From contig NZ_AP025305.1 of the NCBI RefSeq assembly GCF_036492635.1, positions 806,001-870,000 on the forward strand: 64,000 bases of DNA, read 5' to 3'. The DNA comes from Aureibacter tunicatorum (GTDB lineage: Bacteria > Bacteroidota > Bacteroidia > Cytophagales > Cyclobacteriaceae). The notes under the pieces were generated by a model that was not told where the DNA came from, searched no databases, and saw nothing but the letters and a program-made list of their open reading frames with translations. Shown here piece after piece: positions 18,760-28,217 of this stretch (its first letter is position 1; each line of letters opens with the position of its first letter). The translations under genes and the position numbers were made by a program.

Positions 18760-18781
18760 AATTTTCTAGAATATAATAAAA

Positions 18782-18808
18782 AACCCTCTCAAATAGAATG
18801 AAAGGGTT
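18782..18808 (-). terminator. terminator after hisS
   Basis: Stem AACCCT-c-TCA / TGA-a-AGGGTT with one internal mismatch, followed on the reverse strand by TTTTTTATT. It lies about 35 bases beyond the hisS stop. Confidence 0.75.
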
Positions 18809-18841
18809 ATTATTTATAAAATAAACGACTTGTTTCTAAGG

Positions 18842-20239
18842 TTATTGTTTTGAAAGCTTGTCGATGATTTCATCTATTGTTAATTCTTCTTGATTGCCTT
18901 CCGCCATATTTTTCAAAGCGTAGCGTTGGGATTCAATTTCATTGGAGCCTACAAGAATGACAAAAGGTATGTTTTTCTTGTTGGCATAAGTCATTTGTTT
19001 TTTCAACTTGTTTGCTTCCGGATACAACTCTGACTTGATTTCAGCTTCTCTAAGCTTTTTAACAAGGCCAACAGCGTGCAAGCCTGCTTGCTTATCGAAC
19101 TGAACGATCATTACCTGTGTGGAAACAAGGTTTTCGACAGGGAATAAATCAAGCGCTTCAAGCACATCGTAAATTCTATCTACGCCAAATGAGAAGCCAA
19201 CGCCGGATGTCCCATCCAAGCCAAATACTCCCGTAAGGTTGTCGTATCTGCCACCACCGCTCACGCTGCCAATTTCTACATTATTGACCTTAACCTCAAA
19301 GATCGCTCCTGTGTAGTAAGAAAGACCTCTAGCTAGCGTGATGTCGAAATCGACATTCAATTCTTCTGGAGAATGTCCGTAAGCTGACAAATAATTAAAC
19401 ACTTCCTCTAGCTCTTCAATACCTTTTATTCCAGTGCTCGACGTTGGAGTTTCACTATTGGCGCCGAATAGCTCTTTAAGGAATGCTATTGTCTCTTCAA
19501 GGTTTCCTTTGAACTCAAGCACAGGCTTTGTTTTATCGACAGCTTCATCGCTAAAACCTTTTTGCCTAAGCTCATTCAATACTTTTTCTTGGCCGATTTT
19601 ATCCAATTTGTCTATTGCCACGCAGAAATCACTTTCTCTTCCTTCCGCTCCAATAGCCTCGGTGATTCCAGTTAAGATTTTCCTGTTATTGATTTTGATG
19701 TCATAGTCGTTCAATTTAAATTTCCCGAATACTTCATTGATCATCATGACAATTTCAGCTTCGCAAAGCAATGAGTTTGTGCCTACTACATCAGCATCGC
19801 ATTGGTAGAATTCTCTGTATCTTCCCTTTTGAGGCTTGTCCGCTCTCCATACAGGTTGGATTTGGTATCTCTTGAATGGAAAAGCGATGTCGTTTCGGTT
19901 CATCACAACATATCTTGCAAACGGCACCGTAAGGTCGTATCTAAGCCCTTTTTTAGCGATTATAGGTGTAAGATGCTTGTGTCCCTTGTCAAAATCTTGA
20001 TGCGTTGCGTCTTCTGTAAAGTCACCAGAGTTAAGGATTTTGAATAGCAATTGGTCGCCTTCGTCTCCGTACTTGCCGGTAAGCACGGATAAGTTTTCCA
20101 TAGTAGGCGTTTCAAGAGGAAGAAAACCGAATTTTTCAAAAACAGATCTTATCGTATTGAAAATATAGTTTCTTCTGACCATTTTGTCAGGTCCGAAATC
20201 TCTTGTTCCTTTAGGAATGCTTGGTTTTTGTTTTGCCAT
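18842..20239 (-). CDS. hisS: histidine--tRNA ligase
   Basis: A 465-residue class II aminoacyl-tRNA synthetase that charges tRNA-His. It starts at the ATG before AKQKPSIPKGTRDFGPD; a TTG/other start 54 bases upstream would add an 18-residue tail not seen in the family. Motif 1 region LPLETPTMENL, motif 2 region WRADKPQKGRYREFYQCDADVVG, the histidine-specific RGLSYYTGAIFEV, and motif 3 GFSFGVDRIYDVLE are all present. The C-terminal anticodon-binding domain begins near VMIVQFDKQAG. Monocistronic, with a clear terminator. Confidence 0.97.
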   Translation of the reverse strand: MAKQKPSIPKGTRDFGPDKMVRRNYIFNTIRSVFEKFGFLPLETPTMENLSVLTGKYGDEGDQLLFKILNSGDFTEDATHQDFDKGHKHLTPIIAKKGLRYDLTVPFARYVVMNRNDIAFPFKRYQIQPVWRADKPQKGRYREFYQCDADVVGTNSLLCEAEIVMMINEVFGKFKLNDYDIKINNRKILTGITEAIGAEGRESDFCVAIDKLDKIGQEKVLNELRQKGFSDEAVDKTKPVLEFKGNLEETIAFLKELFGANSETPTSSTGIKGIEELEEVFNYLSAYGHSPEELNVDFDITLARGLSYYTGAIFEVKVNNVEIGSVSGGGRYDNLTGVFGLDGTSGVGFSFGVDRIYDVLEALDLFPVENLVSTQVMIVQFDKQAGLHAVGLVKKLREAEIKSELYPEANKLKKQMTYANKKNIPFVILVGSNEIESQRYALKNMAEGNQEELTIDEIIDKLSKQ

Positions 20240-20425
20240 GATAACGTTTCGTGTCGCTTGACAGCTGTGTAATAAACTTATATATGCGGACAAAAATAAA
20301 AAAAACTCCGCAATAAAAAGCTGATGATTCTTTTAATATTAGCTCGCATGACGAATTGTCTGAAAATAAGCTTATTCAATACAGAGAAAAAATGAAATAT
20401 ATTTCACTATTTGAAATGAAACCAT

Positions 20426-20433
20426 TAAATTTG
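20426..20433 (+). promoter_or_regulatory. -7 box of the 45-residue basic protein gene
   Basis: TAAATTTG, an exact TAnnTTTG match, 35 bases upstream of the start codon at 20469. The -33 element is not clear. Confidence 0.5.
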
Positions 20434-20468
20434 CGATCTGATTTGAAAAACTTAAGAATAGAAATAAA

Positions 20469-20606
20469 ATGGGTTACAGCAGAATAAACAGAAAAGCTAG
20501 AAGAAACAGAACTGTTTCAAGAGTAAGAAAAGAAACTATCAAAAGATTGAACTCTACTCCAGTAATCAAAAAAGTAGATGTTGAAGAGTTGAAAGCTGCT
20601 CAATAA
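20469..20606 (+). CDS. small highly basic protein, 45 residues
   Basis: An ATG to TAA frame, too short for most gene callers but well supported: an exact -7 promoter box 35 bases upstream and a strong terminator 38 bases downstream. The protein begins MGYSRINRKARRNRTVSR and ends EELKAAQ. It carries about a dozen Arg/Lys in the first 30 residues and an acidic C-terminal helix. The charge pattern and codon bias suggest a nucleic-acid binder, perhaps ribosome-associated. I do not recognise a named family. No signal peptide or membrane helix. Confidence 0.7.
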   Translation: MGYSRINRKARRNRTVSRVRKETIKRLNSTPVIKKVDVEELKAAQ

Positions 20607-20644
20607 TCTGAGATAACTAGTTTACTTTTCAGTAAAGAAATTAG

Positions 20645-20675
20645 AGCCGGTCATGAAAGTGACTGGCTTTTTTTG
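20645..20675 (+). terminator. terminator of the 45-residue gene
   Basis: A 9-bp stem (AGCCGGTCA / TGACTGGCT, with one G-U pair) and a 6-base loop, followed by T7. Confidence 0.85.
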
Positions 20676-20752
20676 TTTTCCGCTTAAAAACGGCATTATT
20701 TTTTTGTGCTCTAAGATAAAAAATCTTTAAAGCTCAATTTTCAGCATCAATT

Positions 20753-20983
20753 ATGTCGCTTAAATCTCTCAATACGGTTCAAAAACTCACTCTTTTTTCA
20801 TTTTTATGCATTCTATTTTTTAAGCTAGGAGTTTTTGCGGGTACGCATATTTTTGAGGGGTTTACTTTGGATGAGGTCAGGAAGTTTGTACGATTTGTCA
20901 CAGGGGTGGTATATGCCGTTGGAGCTTTGGGGATTTATCTGTTTCAAGACAAAAAAAAATTAAGCGATGAATCTAGATCCTGA
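20753..20983 (+). CDS. small two-helix membrane protein of the cytochrome bd operon
   Basis: A 76-residue protein with two hydrophobic segments (about residues 12-29 and 47-64) joined by a short polar loop, ending in a Lys-rich tail. Its last 17 bases overlap the start of cydA, so translation is probably coupled. The sequence does not look like CydX or DUF4492, the known small bd-associated proteins, but position and size suggest a bd-oxidase accessory or assembly subunit. Function is inferred from context only. Confidence 0.65.
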   Translation: MSLKSLNTVQKLTLFSFLCILFFKLGVFAGTHIFEGFTLDEVRKFVRFVTGVVYAVGALGIYLFQDKKKLSDESRS

Positions 20984-22358
20984 ATTGCTTGCCAGACTTC
21001 AGTTTGCCTTTACGATAATGTTTCATTACATTTTTCCGCCATTTAGTATTGGCCTTGGCTTGCTAATAGTAATTTACGAATCACTTTATGTATTTAAGAA
21101 AAAGGCTATTTACGAGAAAATAGCGCGTTTTTGGGTGAAGATTTTTGCCGCCAATTTCGCTGTGGGTGTGGCAACTGGAATTGTCATGGAATTTGAGTTC
21201 GGAACCAACTGGTCTACATATTCAAGATATGTGGGAGATGTGTTTGGTTCTCCATTGGCGGCGGAAGGGATTTTCGCTTTTTTTCTGGAATCTGGATTTT
21301 TGTCCATTTTGCTTTTTGGATGGCACAGAGTGAGCAAAGGCATGCACTTGTTTTCGACTTTCATGGTATTCATAGGATCGACGATGTCGGCATTTTGGAT
21401 TGTTGTGGCAAATTCATGGCAACAAACGCCTGCGGCTTTCGAGATTGTTACCAATAATGGAGCTAGTCGTGCAGTGATTACGGACTTTTGGGGCATGGTT
21501 TTCAATCCTTCGGCCTTAGTAAGGTTCGAGCATGTGGTCGTTGGCGCTTTTATCCAAGGAGCTTTTTTGGTGTTGAGTATTTCAGCTTATTATATCTTGA
21601 AAAACAAGTATGAGGACTTTGCCAAATCATCATTTCGAATAGCTCTTATTGTGATGACATTGGCTTCTTTTCTTCAATTGTTCTTGGGAGACTTGTCAGC
21701 AAAAATAGTAGCGGAACATCAGCCTGCGAAATTTGCGGCATTGGAAGGATTGTATGAGACGAGGTCTAATGCTCCCTTGTACGCCTTTGGCTGGGTGGAT
21801 GAGAAGAATGAGAAAACTACAGGCTTGGCCATTCCAGGCATGTTAAGCTTTTTGACACATGGAGATTTCAATGCTACAGTAAATGGTTTGGATAAAATTC
21901 CTGTTGATGAAAGACCTCCTGTGAATCGGACATTTCAGGTCTATCATATCATGATTACGCTTGGTTTTTTCTTTATAGGGCTTTCAGTGTTTAGTTTGAT
22001 CATGCTTGGAATGAAAAAGCTCTACACTACCAAGTGGTTGATGAAAGTCTATGTAGGAGCTGTGATTTTACCAGTAATAGCCAATCAGTGCGGTTGGATG
22101 ACCGCGGAGTTTGGGAGGCAACCTTGGGTAGTTTGGGGACTTCTCAAGACCAGCGATGGGATTTCCAAGACGGTAACAGCGCCGGAAATTCTCACATCCT
22201 TGATTTTGTTTTTTATAGTGTATGTTCTGTTGTTTTTTGTGTGGATTTATGTGCTTGATAAAGAAATAAAGCACGGGCCTGAGCATTTCGAAGACTTGCC
22301 TTATGCAGGCTATGCCAGAAGGGGAGATCGCGCGGATACAATAGAAGGTAACGTCTAA
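20967..22358 (+). CDS. cydA: cytochrome bd ubiquinol/menaquinol oxidase subunit I
   Basis: A 463-residue multi-pass inner membrane protein that oxidises quinol and reduces oxygen to water without pumping protons. Heme ligands are visible: H20 in FTIMFHYIFPPFSIGLG (b595 side) and H189 in RFEHVVVGAF (b558). E100 and E108 in AAEGIFAFFLESGF are the conserved acidic heme/proton-path residues. The signature GRQPWVVWGLLKTSDG is present. The periplasmic Q-loop is of the short type. It lies in an operon with the small protein upstream (17-base overlap) and cydB 30 bases downstream. The physiological donor here is probably menaquinol. Confidence 0.96.
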   Translation: MNLDPELLARLQFAFTIMFHYIFPPFSIGLGLLIVIYESLYVFKKKAIYEKIARFWVKIFAANFAVGVATGIVMEFEFGTNWSTYSRYVGDVFGSPLAAEGIFAFFLESGFLSILLFGWHRVSKGMHLFSTFMVFIGSTMSAFWIVVANSWQQTPAAFEIVTNNGASRAVITDFWGMVFNPSALVRFEHVVVGAFIQGAFLVLSISAYYILKNKYEDFAKSSFRIALIVMTLASFLQLFLGDLSAKIVAEHQPAKFAALEGLYETRSNAPLYAFGWVDEKNEKTTGLAIPGMLSFLTHGDFNATVNGLDKIPVDERPPVNRTFQVYHIMITLGFFFIGLSVFSLIMLGMKKLYTTKWLMKVYVGAVILPVIANQCGWMTAEFGRQPWVVWGLLKTSDGISKTVTAPEILTSLILFFIVYVLLFFVWIYVLDKEIKHGPEHFEDLPYAGYARRGDRADTIEGNV

Positions 22359-22388
22359 TCTAGTTTCATAACTTAATCAAAAATAATT

Positions 22389-23465
22389 ATGGATTATAAT
22401 GTGATTTGGTATGTGATTGTTGGGATTTTGCTTATTGGGTTTGCCATTTTGGATGGGTTTGACTTGGGGGTCGGCATTTTGCACCTTTTTACAAAAACGG
22501 ATCATGACAGGCGGATTATGCTTAACTCCATAGGTCCTGTATGGGATGGCAATGAGGTTTGGCTAATTACAGCAGGAGGGGCATTGTTTGCTGCGTTTCC
22601 TGAAATATATGCTACAGCATTTTCAGGTTTTTATCTGGCATTTATGCTTTTGCTGATTGCTCTGATATTTAGAGCGGTTTCAATAGAGTTTCGGAGCAAG
22701 GAAAAAAATCCAAGATGGAGGAAAACGTGGGATTTTTGCTTTTTCTTCGGGTCGGTGACAGCCTCTATTTTATTTGGCGTAGCCATAGGCAATGCGGTTA
22801 TTGGCTTGCATATTGAGTCTGATATGGAATATCATGGCACGTTTCTCAATCTATTGAACCCATATGCATTGTTGTGCGGTTTTTTTAATATGGTGATGTT
22901 TGCTTTGCATGGAGCGGTGTTTTTGAATATTAAGACAGAAGGAAAGCTTCAACGTCAGGTGAAGTCTTGGATTAAAACGATTTATCCGATATTTGTCATT
23001 CTTTTTATCGCAGTGACAGGGATCACATTGTCTATCAAGCCAGAAATGATTGCTAACTTTTCTTATGGACATTTTGAGTACAAGGAACCTTCTCATCAGT
23101 TGATTGCTGATTATCAGAGTGTCATTTCTTCGGTCGCTTGGTTGGTCGTTTTTTTAAATGTTCTTTCTGTGCTTAACATTCCAAGAGCGATTCATAAAAA
23201 TAAAGAGATGTTTGCGTTTATATCTTCCTCTTGTACTATCGCGGCATTGATTTCTTTATTTGCGTTGGGAATTTTCCCAAATTTGCTCATTTCGAATGTG
23301 GAACCTGAGTATAGCCTGAATATTTACAATGGTTCATCGTCCCAAAAAACATTGAAGACAATGTTTGAAATTGCAATTTGGGGTATGCCTTTTGTATTGG
23401 CTTACACTTCGATTATTTACTGGACTTATAGAGGTAAGACCGTTTTGAATGAACATAGTTATTAG
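22389..23465 (+). CDS. cydB: cytochrome bd oxidase subunit II
   Basis: A 358-residue multi-pass partner of CydA. Family marks: ILDGFDLGVGILHLFTK near the N-terminus, NSIGPVWDGNEVWLITAGGALFAAFP, and FRAVSIEFRSKEKNPRWRKTWD. The last helix is followed by a short polar tail. It ends the cyd operon; cydC/cydD assembly transporters are not adjacent. No clear terminator follows before the susC-like gene 109 bases downstream, but the susC-like gene has its own upstream motif. Confidence 0.96.
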   Translation: MDYNVIWYVIVGILLIGFAILDGFDLGVGILHLFTKTDHDRRIMLNSIGPVWDGNEVWLITAGGALFAAFPEIYATAFSGFYLAFMLLLIALIFRAVSIEFRSKEKNPRWRKTWDFCFFFGSVTASILFGVAIGNAVIGLHIESDMEYHGTFLNLLNPYALLCGFFNMVMFALHGAVFLNIKTEGKLQRQVKSWIKTIYPIFVILFIAVTGITLSIKPEMIANFSYGHFEYKEPSHQLIADYQSVISSVAWLVVFLNVLSVLNIPRAIHKNKEMFAFISSSCTIAALISLFALGIFPNLLISNVEPEYSLNIYNGSSSQKTLKTMFEIAIWGMPFVLAYTSIIYWTYRGKTVLNEHSY

Positions 23466-23539
23466 ATTTTGTTTTTATAATTTATTTTATTAAAATATTG
23501 TTAATAAAATTTAAACATTATCGCTTTTTTGGTGTTGTT

Positions 23540-23565
23540 TTGGTAAAATAATTTTATATTCCACC
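23540..23565 (+). promoter_or_regulatory. TTGG-N18-CACC motif upstream of the susC-like gene
   Basis: TTGG at 23540-23543, an 18-base AT-only spacer ending in C, and CACC at 23562-23565, 9 bases before the ATG. A closely similar element precedes two glycosyltransferase genes (54470 and 58057). It may be a promoter or operator; the function is not established. Confidence 0.3.
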
Positions 23566-23574
23566 ATTTTGTGT

Positions 23575-26500
23575 ATGCGATTTTATGTAATTTTATTGGC
23601 AATATTTTTTTGCTTTTTAGCCTCTCCTATCGTTTATGGGCAAAGTTCTAAAATTGAGGGAACAGTAACTGACTATTTGACCAAGGAAACATTGCCTGGC
23701 GTAAGCATTTCGCTTAAAGGGACAACAAACGGTACGATTACCAACTTAGATGGATATTATTCTTTAGATGTCGAAAGCTTTCCTGTTACTTTGCAATTTC
23801 AGTTTATAGGTTACAAGACTGTTGAGATAGAGTTTTCTTCTGCGGAAAACAGTGCTGATGTCATGCTAAAGGAGGACGTTCAGCAGTTGAATGAAGTCGT
23901 GGTGACAGCCCAGCAAATAGAGCGTGAGAAAAGGACATTGGGCTACGCAGTAACAACCTTGGATAAAGATGAAATTAATAAAACCGGTGAAACGAACTTT
24001 GTTAATTCATTGTCAGGCAAAGTGGCGGGAGTGCAAGTGAGTAGCAGTGGCGGAGGTTTGGGGAGTTCTTCAAGAATCGTTATTAGAGGAACCTCCAGTT
24101 TAAGTGGAAATAATCAACCCTTGTTTGTAGTCGACGGTGTGCCTATTGGAAATTCAAATATTTCTTCGGGAGATGGAATCAGCGGAGCTTTTGATGCGGG
24201 AAATGGCGCTGGAGAGATTAATCCTGCAGATATAGAATCTGTAACGGTTTTAAAAGGGGCTTCAGCCGCTGCATTGTATGGATCTAGAGCAGCGAATGGT
24301 GCTATTATTATTACTACTAAGCGAGGGAAAGTCGGAAGCAAGTTGAGTATAAATTATAGCACAACTTTTCGAACAGAAGAGCCTTTGATAATGCCTGATT
24401 TTCAGAATGATTACTCTCAAGGGTTGAATGGTAAATATGATAATCGGTTTTTGAATGGATGGGGTGCTTTCATTGAGGGGCAGGAGGTTGAGGACTTTAA
24501 TGGCAATATTGAGAAATTAACAGCTTACCCTAGCAATATTGATGATTTTTATCAAAGAGGAAATTTATTTATCAATTCAATAGATCTATCGAGCGCTTCT
24601 GAGACTGCTGATTTGAGATTGGGTATTACTACGCATAACCAGACAGGTATTACTCCCGAATCCAAACTTGGCAGGTATACTATTTCATTTAATGCCGGAC
24701 AGAAAATTTCCAAGTTAGTTAGCGCGAGGTTTAGCGTTAATTATGTGAACTCTAAAAATGACGGTATAGTGACACAAGGAGGAAATAGTCCTAATGTTCT
24801 GACTTCGTTGCTGTATGGGATTCCTAGAAATATCAGTCATGAGAAAATGAAGCTAAATGAAGATGGATCTCAAAACCCATTGAATAAGTTTACCAATAGT
24901 CCATATTGGATAATTGAAAAGAATAAGAATAATACAAAAGTCGATCGTTATTTTGGTTTCGTTCAAATGGACTTGAAGCCAAATGAATGGTTAGGCTTTA
25001 CTGGAAGATTAGGCTTGGATCATAGAAATGAGAAGAGATTTAGAAACTCGTCAAAAGGCACGATTGGAATAAATGAAGGATCATTTGAAGATGATAGAAT
25101 TGATCAAAAAGAGTTGACCGCTTCCATCATGGCAAATGTAAATAGAAAACTGAATGAGGACTTGGTATTTACTGCCATTTTAGGTACAGAATATAATTCG
25201 AGAGTGTTTGAAAGAATATTGAATACTTCGGAAGAGTTGTCTATAGATGGAATCTACGCGCCAGACAATGCTTTAAGCAATACTCCTAATAAAAGCTATT
25301 CCGAAAGAGTTACCATGGGAGCTTATGGAGATTTGTCATTGACTTATAGAAACTATTTGACACTGAATTTGACAGGAAGAAATGATTGGTCGTCGACATT
25401 ACCTGTTGACAATAGATCATACTTTTATCCATCCGCAAATATGAGCTTTATTTTCACAGACGCCTTTTCATGGAGCAACGCATATTTGTCTTATGGTAAA
25501 GTAAGGGTGGGAGCTGCCAAGGTAGGAAATGATACGGCTCCATATCAATTGGACTTTAGGTTTTTTCCAGTGACAGAAATATATGGGCAATATGGACTGG
25601 ATAATACATATCCTTGGAACGGACAAAGCGGCTACAGAGCTTCGAATACTATTCCTCCTCAAACTTTGAAGCCTGAAAGCCAGATTACGTATGAAATAGG
25701 GACAGAATTGCAGTTTTTTGACGGACGATTTGGATTGGATTTGACATATTATCATATCCGGACAAAAGATCAAATTCTAAGTCTTACTGCTCCTCCTGAA
25801 ACAGGTTATTCCAGAATAATGAAAAATGTAGGAGAAACAGAAAACAAGGGAGTGGAGCTGATGCTAAATACGGCTCCGTTGGTTACATCTAGTTTCTCGT
25901 GGAATGTGTTGCTGAACTTCTCAAAGAATAATTTCAAGGTAGTCGAACTGGCTGAAGGAGTGGATAAGTTGACCATAGCTTCTGGTTTTGGAGGTTTGAC
26001 AGTAGAGGCGACTCCAGGAGAATCTTTAGGGATATTCGGGGGGACATTCAAAAGAGATCCTGACACAGGAAGACCTTTGGTGGATGAAAATGGAATTCGA
26101 CTGGAAGGAGAAAATGAAAGGTTGGGCAGCATTAATCCTGACTTTACTTTTGGCATGACAAACTCTTTTCAATGGAAAGGAATAAACTTAAGCTTTTTGA
26201 TAGATTGGGCTCAAGGAGGATTAATGTACTCTTCCACAGTCAGTGATCTTAGGACGAGTGGCTTGGCTTATGAAACGGGAGTGGATAGAGACATGTTGAT
26301 CATTGATAGCGAAGCTTTGGTCGATTTAGGAGATGGAAATACCAGAGAGAATGATATTGCGATAAGCCCTGAGGATTTTTGGACTAATTACTCCAAAAGC
26401 ACCATCACCGAAGCTTCGTTGTTTGACAAGACTTTTGTCAAGTTAAGAGAGATAAAGATCTCATACAGTTTGCCAGAAAAGCTTCTTCAAAGAATGCCTA

Positions 26501-26679
26501 TAAGAATGTTGACGGTTGGTTTGGAAGCTCGAAATTTAGCGATTTTATACAAGGCCATACCGCATATAGATCCAGAAACATCATTGTTCCAGTCATCTAG
26601 CGATGCTTCAGGTGCAATTGAAATGGGTGGCTTGCCATCCACCAGAAGCTATGGATTCAATCTTAAAGTAGGCTTTTAA
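23575..26679 (+). CDS. SusC/RagA-type TonB-linked outer membrane protein
   Basis: A 1034-residue TonB-dependent transporter of SusC type. There is a signal peptide (FYVILLAIFFCFLASPIVYG). Then comes a carboxypeptidase-regulatory-like domain (IEGTVTDYLTKETLPGVSISLKGTTNGTITN, about residues 27-105). The plug domain follows with GKVAGVQVSSSGGGLG, RGTSSLSGNNQPLFVVDGVP and VLKGASAAALYGSRAANGAIIITTK, and then the long 22-strand barrel. The barrel ends with an aromatic residue (FNLKVGF). It would bind substrate together with the SusD-like lipoprotein and import it using TonB. The start is the ATG at 23575; the TTG two codons upstream adds nothing. Confidence 0.95.
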   Translation: MRFYVILLAIFFCFLASPIVYGQSSKIEGTVTDYLTKETLPGVSISLKGTTNGTITNLDGYYSLDVESFPVTLQFQFIGYKTVEIEFSSAENSADVMLKEDVQQLNEVVVTAQQIEREKRTLGYAVTTLDKDEINKTGETNFVNSLSGKVAGVQVSSSGGGLGSSSRIVIRGTSSLSGNNQPLFVVDGVPIGNSNISSGDGISGAFDAGNGAGEINPADIESVTVLKGASAAALYGSRAANGAIIITTKRGKVGSKLSINYSTTFRTEEPLIMPDFQNDYSQGLNGKYDNRFLNGWGAFIEGQEVEDFNGNIEKLTAYPSNIDDFYQRGNLFINSIDLSSASETADLRLGITTHNQTGITPESKLGRYTISFNAGQKISKLVSARFSVNYVNSKNDGIVTQGGNSPNVLTSLLYGIPRNISHEKMKLNEDGSQNPLNKFTNSPYWIIEKNKNNTKVDRYFGFVQMDLKPNEWLGFTGRLGLDHRNEKRFRNSSKGTIGINEGSFEDDRIDQKELTASIMANVNRKLNEDLVFTAILGTEYNSRVFERILNTSEELSIDGIYAPDNALSNTPNKSYSERVTMGAYGDLSLTYRNYLTLNLTGRNDWSSTLPVDNRSYFYPSANMSFIFTDAFSWSNAYLSYGKVRVGAAKVGNDTAPYQLDFRFFPVTEIYGQYGLDNTYPWNGQSGYRASNTIPPQTLKPESQITYEIGTELQFFDGRFGLDLTYYHIRTKDQILSLTAPPETGYSRIMKNVGETENKGVELMLNTAPLVTSSFSWNVLLNFSKNNFKVVELAEGVDKLTIASGFGGLTVEATPGESLGIFGGTFKRDPDTGRPLVDENGIRLEGENERLGSINPDFTFGMTNSFQWKGINLSFLIDWAQGGLMYSSTVSDLRTSGLAYETGVDRDMLIIDSEALVDLGDGNTRENDIAISPEDFWTNYSKSTITEASLFDKTFVKLREIKISYSLPEKLLQRMPIRMLTVGLEARNLAILYKAIPHIDPETSLFQSSSDASGAIEMGGLPSTRSYGFNLKVGF

Positions 26680-26712
26680 AATTTGCTTGCGATATTTTTC
26701 AACCCTTAACAA

Positions 26713-28209
26713 ATGATAGAAATGTTTAACAGTGAGATGCGAAAAATGAGAAGAATATTCAAATCGCTTTTTTTGCCGATTCTTCTATTTGCAGTCTCTT
26801 GCGATGATGCTTTAGATGTGAACAAAGATCCGTTAGCGGCTGACCAAGAACAGGTGTCGGAAAATTTAGGGGTTTTGTTTTCAGGTATTTTGCCGAATAT
26901 TTGCAGCAATCGTGTAGTAGAGACAAATATAAATACTTCCATGTGGGTACAGCAAATTGTTAGTGGAGGGAGCGCCGAAGTGTTTCTTGCTCCTGAAAGA
27001 TACAATTTGAGCCCATTTTATTTAGACAACACTTGGTCGACATTTTATGTGACAGGTTTAAAAAATGCCAAGATGGGAGAAGAGCTTGCTCTTGAGCAAG
27101 GGATGGAGAATACTGCGGCTCAATTTATTCTGTTGCAAGCATTCATCTATTATCATATTACATACTTATGGGAAGATGCTCCTTTTACGGAAGCAGTGCA
27201 ACCTAATGAATTTCTTGAGCCTGAATATGATAGCCAGCAAGTCGTTTTAAAAGGAATGTTGGATAGGATAGAAAAAGCAATCGGAATGATAAACCCTGAG
27301 AAGCTGGAAAGGATCTCAGATGAGGATTTGATTTTTAGAGGTGATCTTGAAAAATGGGTAAAGTTCGGCAATAGCTTGAAATTAAGACTATTGATGACAA
27401 TGGCTGATAAAGATTCCGAAGCGAAGGCTAAACTTAAGGATGTTTTGCGACAGCCTCTGATTGTTAACTATGAGGATGAAGCTCAGTTTGATTATTTTCA
27501 ATCAACGAATAATTCGAACCAGTTATGGAAGTTGCATAATCAATACTCCGTGGACAGTTCAGGGAATATTTCAGGAAGCTTTTTCTTCGCTTCCGAAGGC
27601 ATTATTGAGATGATGCAAAGATTGGGAGACCCAAGGCTAAGTGTATATTTCGATGAAGGCAAAGATGCTCAACCGGGGCAATTTGTTGGCGTCAAGCCCG
27701 GTTCTACAGAATCATATACCGTCTCAACAGTGTTAAGCTTGAATATTATCAGGCCTGATTACCCTGATCGTTGGATAACATCATCCGAAGTATTCTTTTT
27801 TGTGGCGGAAGCTATACTGAAAGGTTGGGTGGATGGAACTGTCACAGAGGCAAATCAATATTTGAGGATAGGAGTGGAAAGGGCGCTTGATTGGTTTGAT
27901 AATAAGCCGGGAAGCATGACTATAGCGGATAAACAACAGTACATTAGATCGCTGCCAGATTTGAATTCTTTGCCAAAAGACAAAGCGTTAGAAGCAGTGT
28001 ATACCCAACAATACCTTGAGTCATTTTTAAGAGGTGTCTATAGTTTTGTTAACATGAGAAGGAATAAGTTCCCAAATTTGTCAGTTCCGGAAGAAGCTTT
28101 GGTTGATGGCTTGATTTGCAGATTGCCATGGTCGCCCGATTCTGAGGCTTCAAATCCCAATGTGCCAGCCCCAAGAACTGTGGATGAACCGATGTGGTTT
28201 CAAAAATAA
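26713..28209 (+). CDS. SusD/RagB family lipoprotein (SusD-like_2)
   Basis: A 498-residue surface lipoprotein with lipobox FAVSC (C30) when read from this ATG; ATGs at 26737 or 26746 would give a more usual 19-22 residue signal. The helical TPR-type fold has SusD-like_2 marks: DDALDVNKDPLAAD after the lipid anchor, ILLQAFIYYHITYLWEDAPFTEA, KWVKFGNSLKLRLLMTMAD, and the C-terminal ITSSEVFFFVAEA. It caps the SusC-like channel and presents the ligand. The gene lies 33 bases after susC. Confidence 0.92.
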   Translation: MIEMFNSEMRKMRRIFKSLFLPILLFAVSCDDALDVNKDPLAADQEQVSENLGVLFSGILPNICSNRVVETNINTSMWVQQIVSGGSAEVFLAPERYNLSPFYLDNTWSTFYVTGLKNAKMGEELALEQGMENTAAQFILLQAFIYYHITYLWEDAPFTEAVQPNEFLEPEYDSQQVVLKGMLDRIEKAIGMINPEKLERISDEDLIFRGDLEKWVKFGNSLKLRLLMTMADKDSEAKAKLKDVLRQPLIVNYEDEAQFDYFQSTNNSNQLWKLHNQYSVDSSGNISGSFFFASEGIIEMMQRLGDPRLSVYFDEGKDAQPGQFVGVKPGSTESYTVSTVLSLNIIRPDYPDRWITSSEVFFFVAEAILKGWVDGTVTEANQYLRIGVERALDWFDNKPGSMTIADKQQYIRSLPDLNSLPKDKALEAVYTQQYLESFLRGVYSFVNMRRNKFPNLSVPEEALVDGLICRLPWSPDSEASNPNVPAPRTVDEPMWFQK

Positions 28210-28217
28210 TTGACGAT

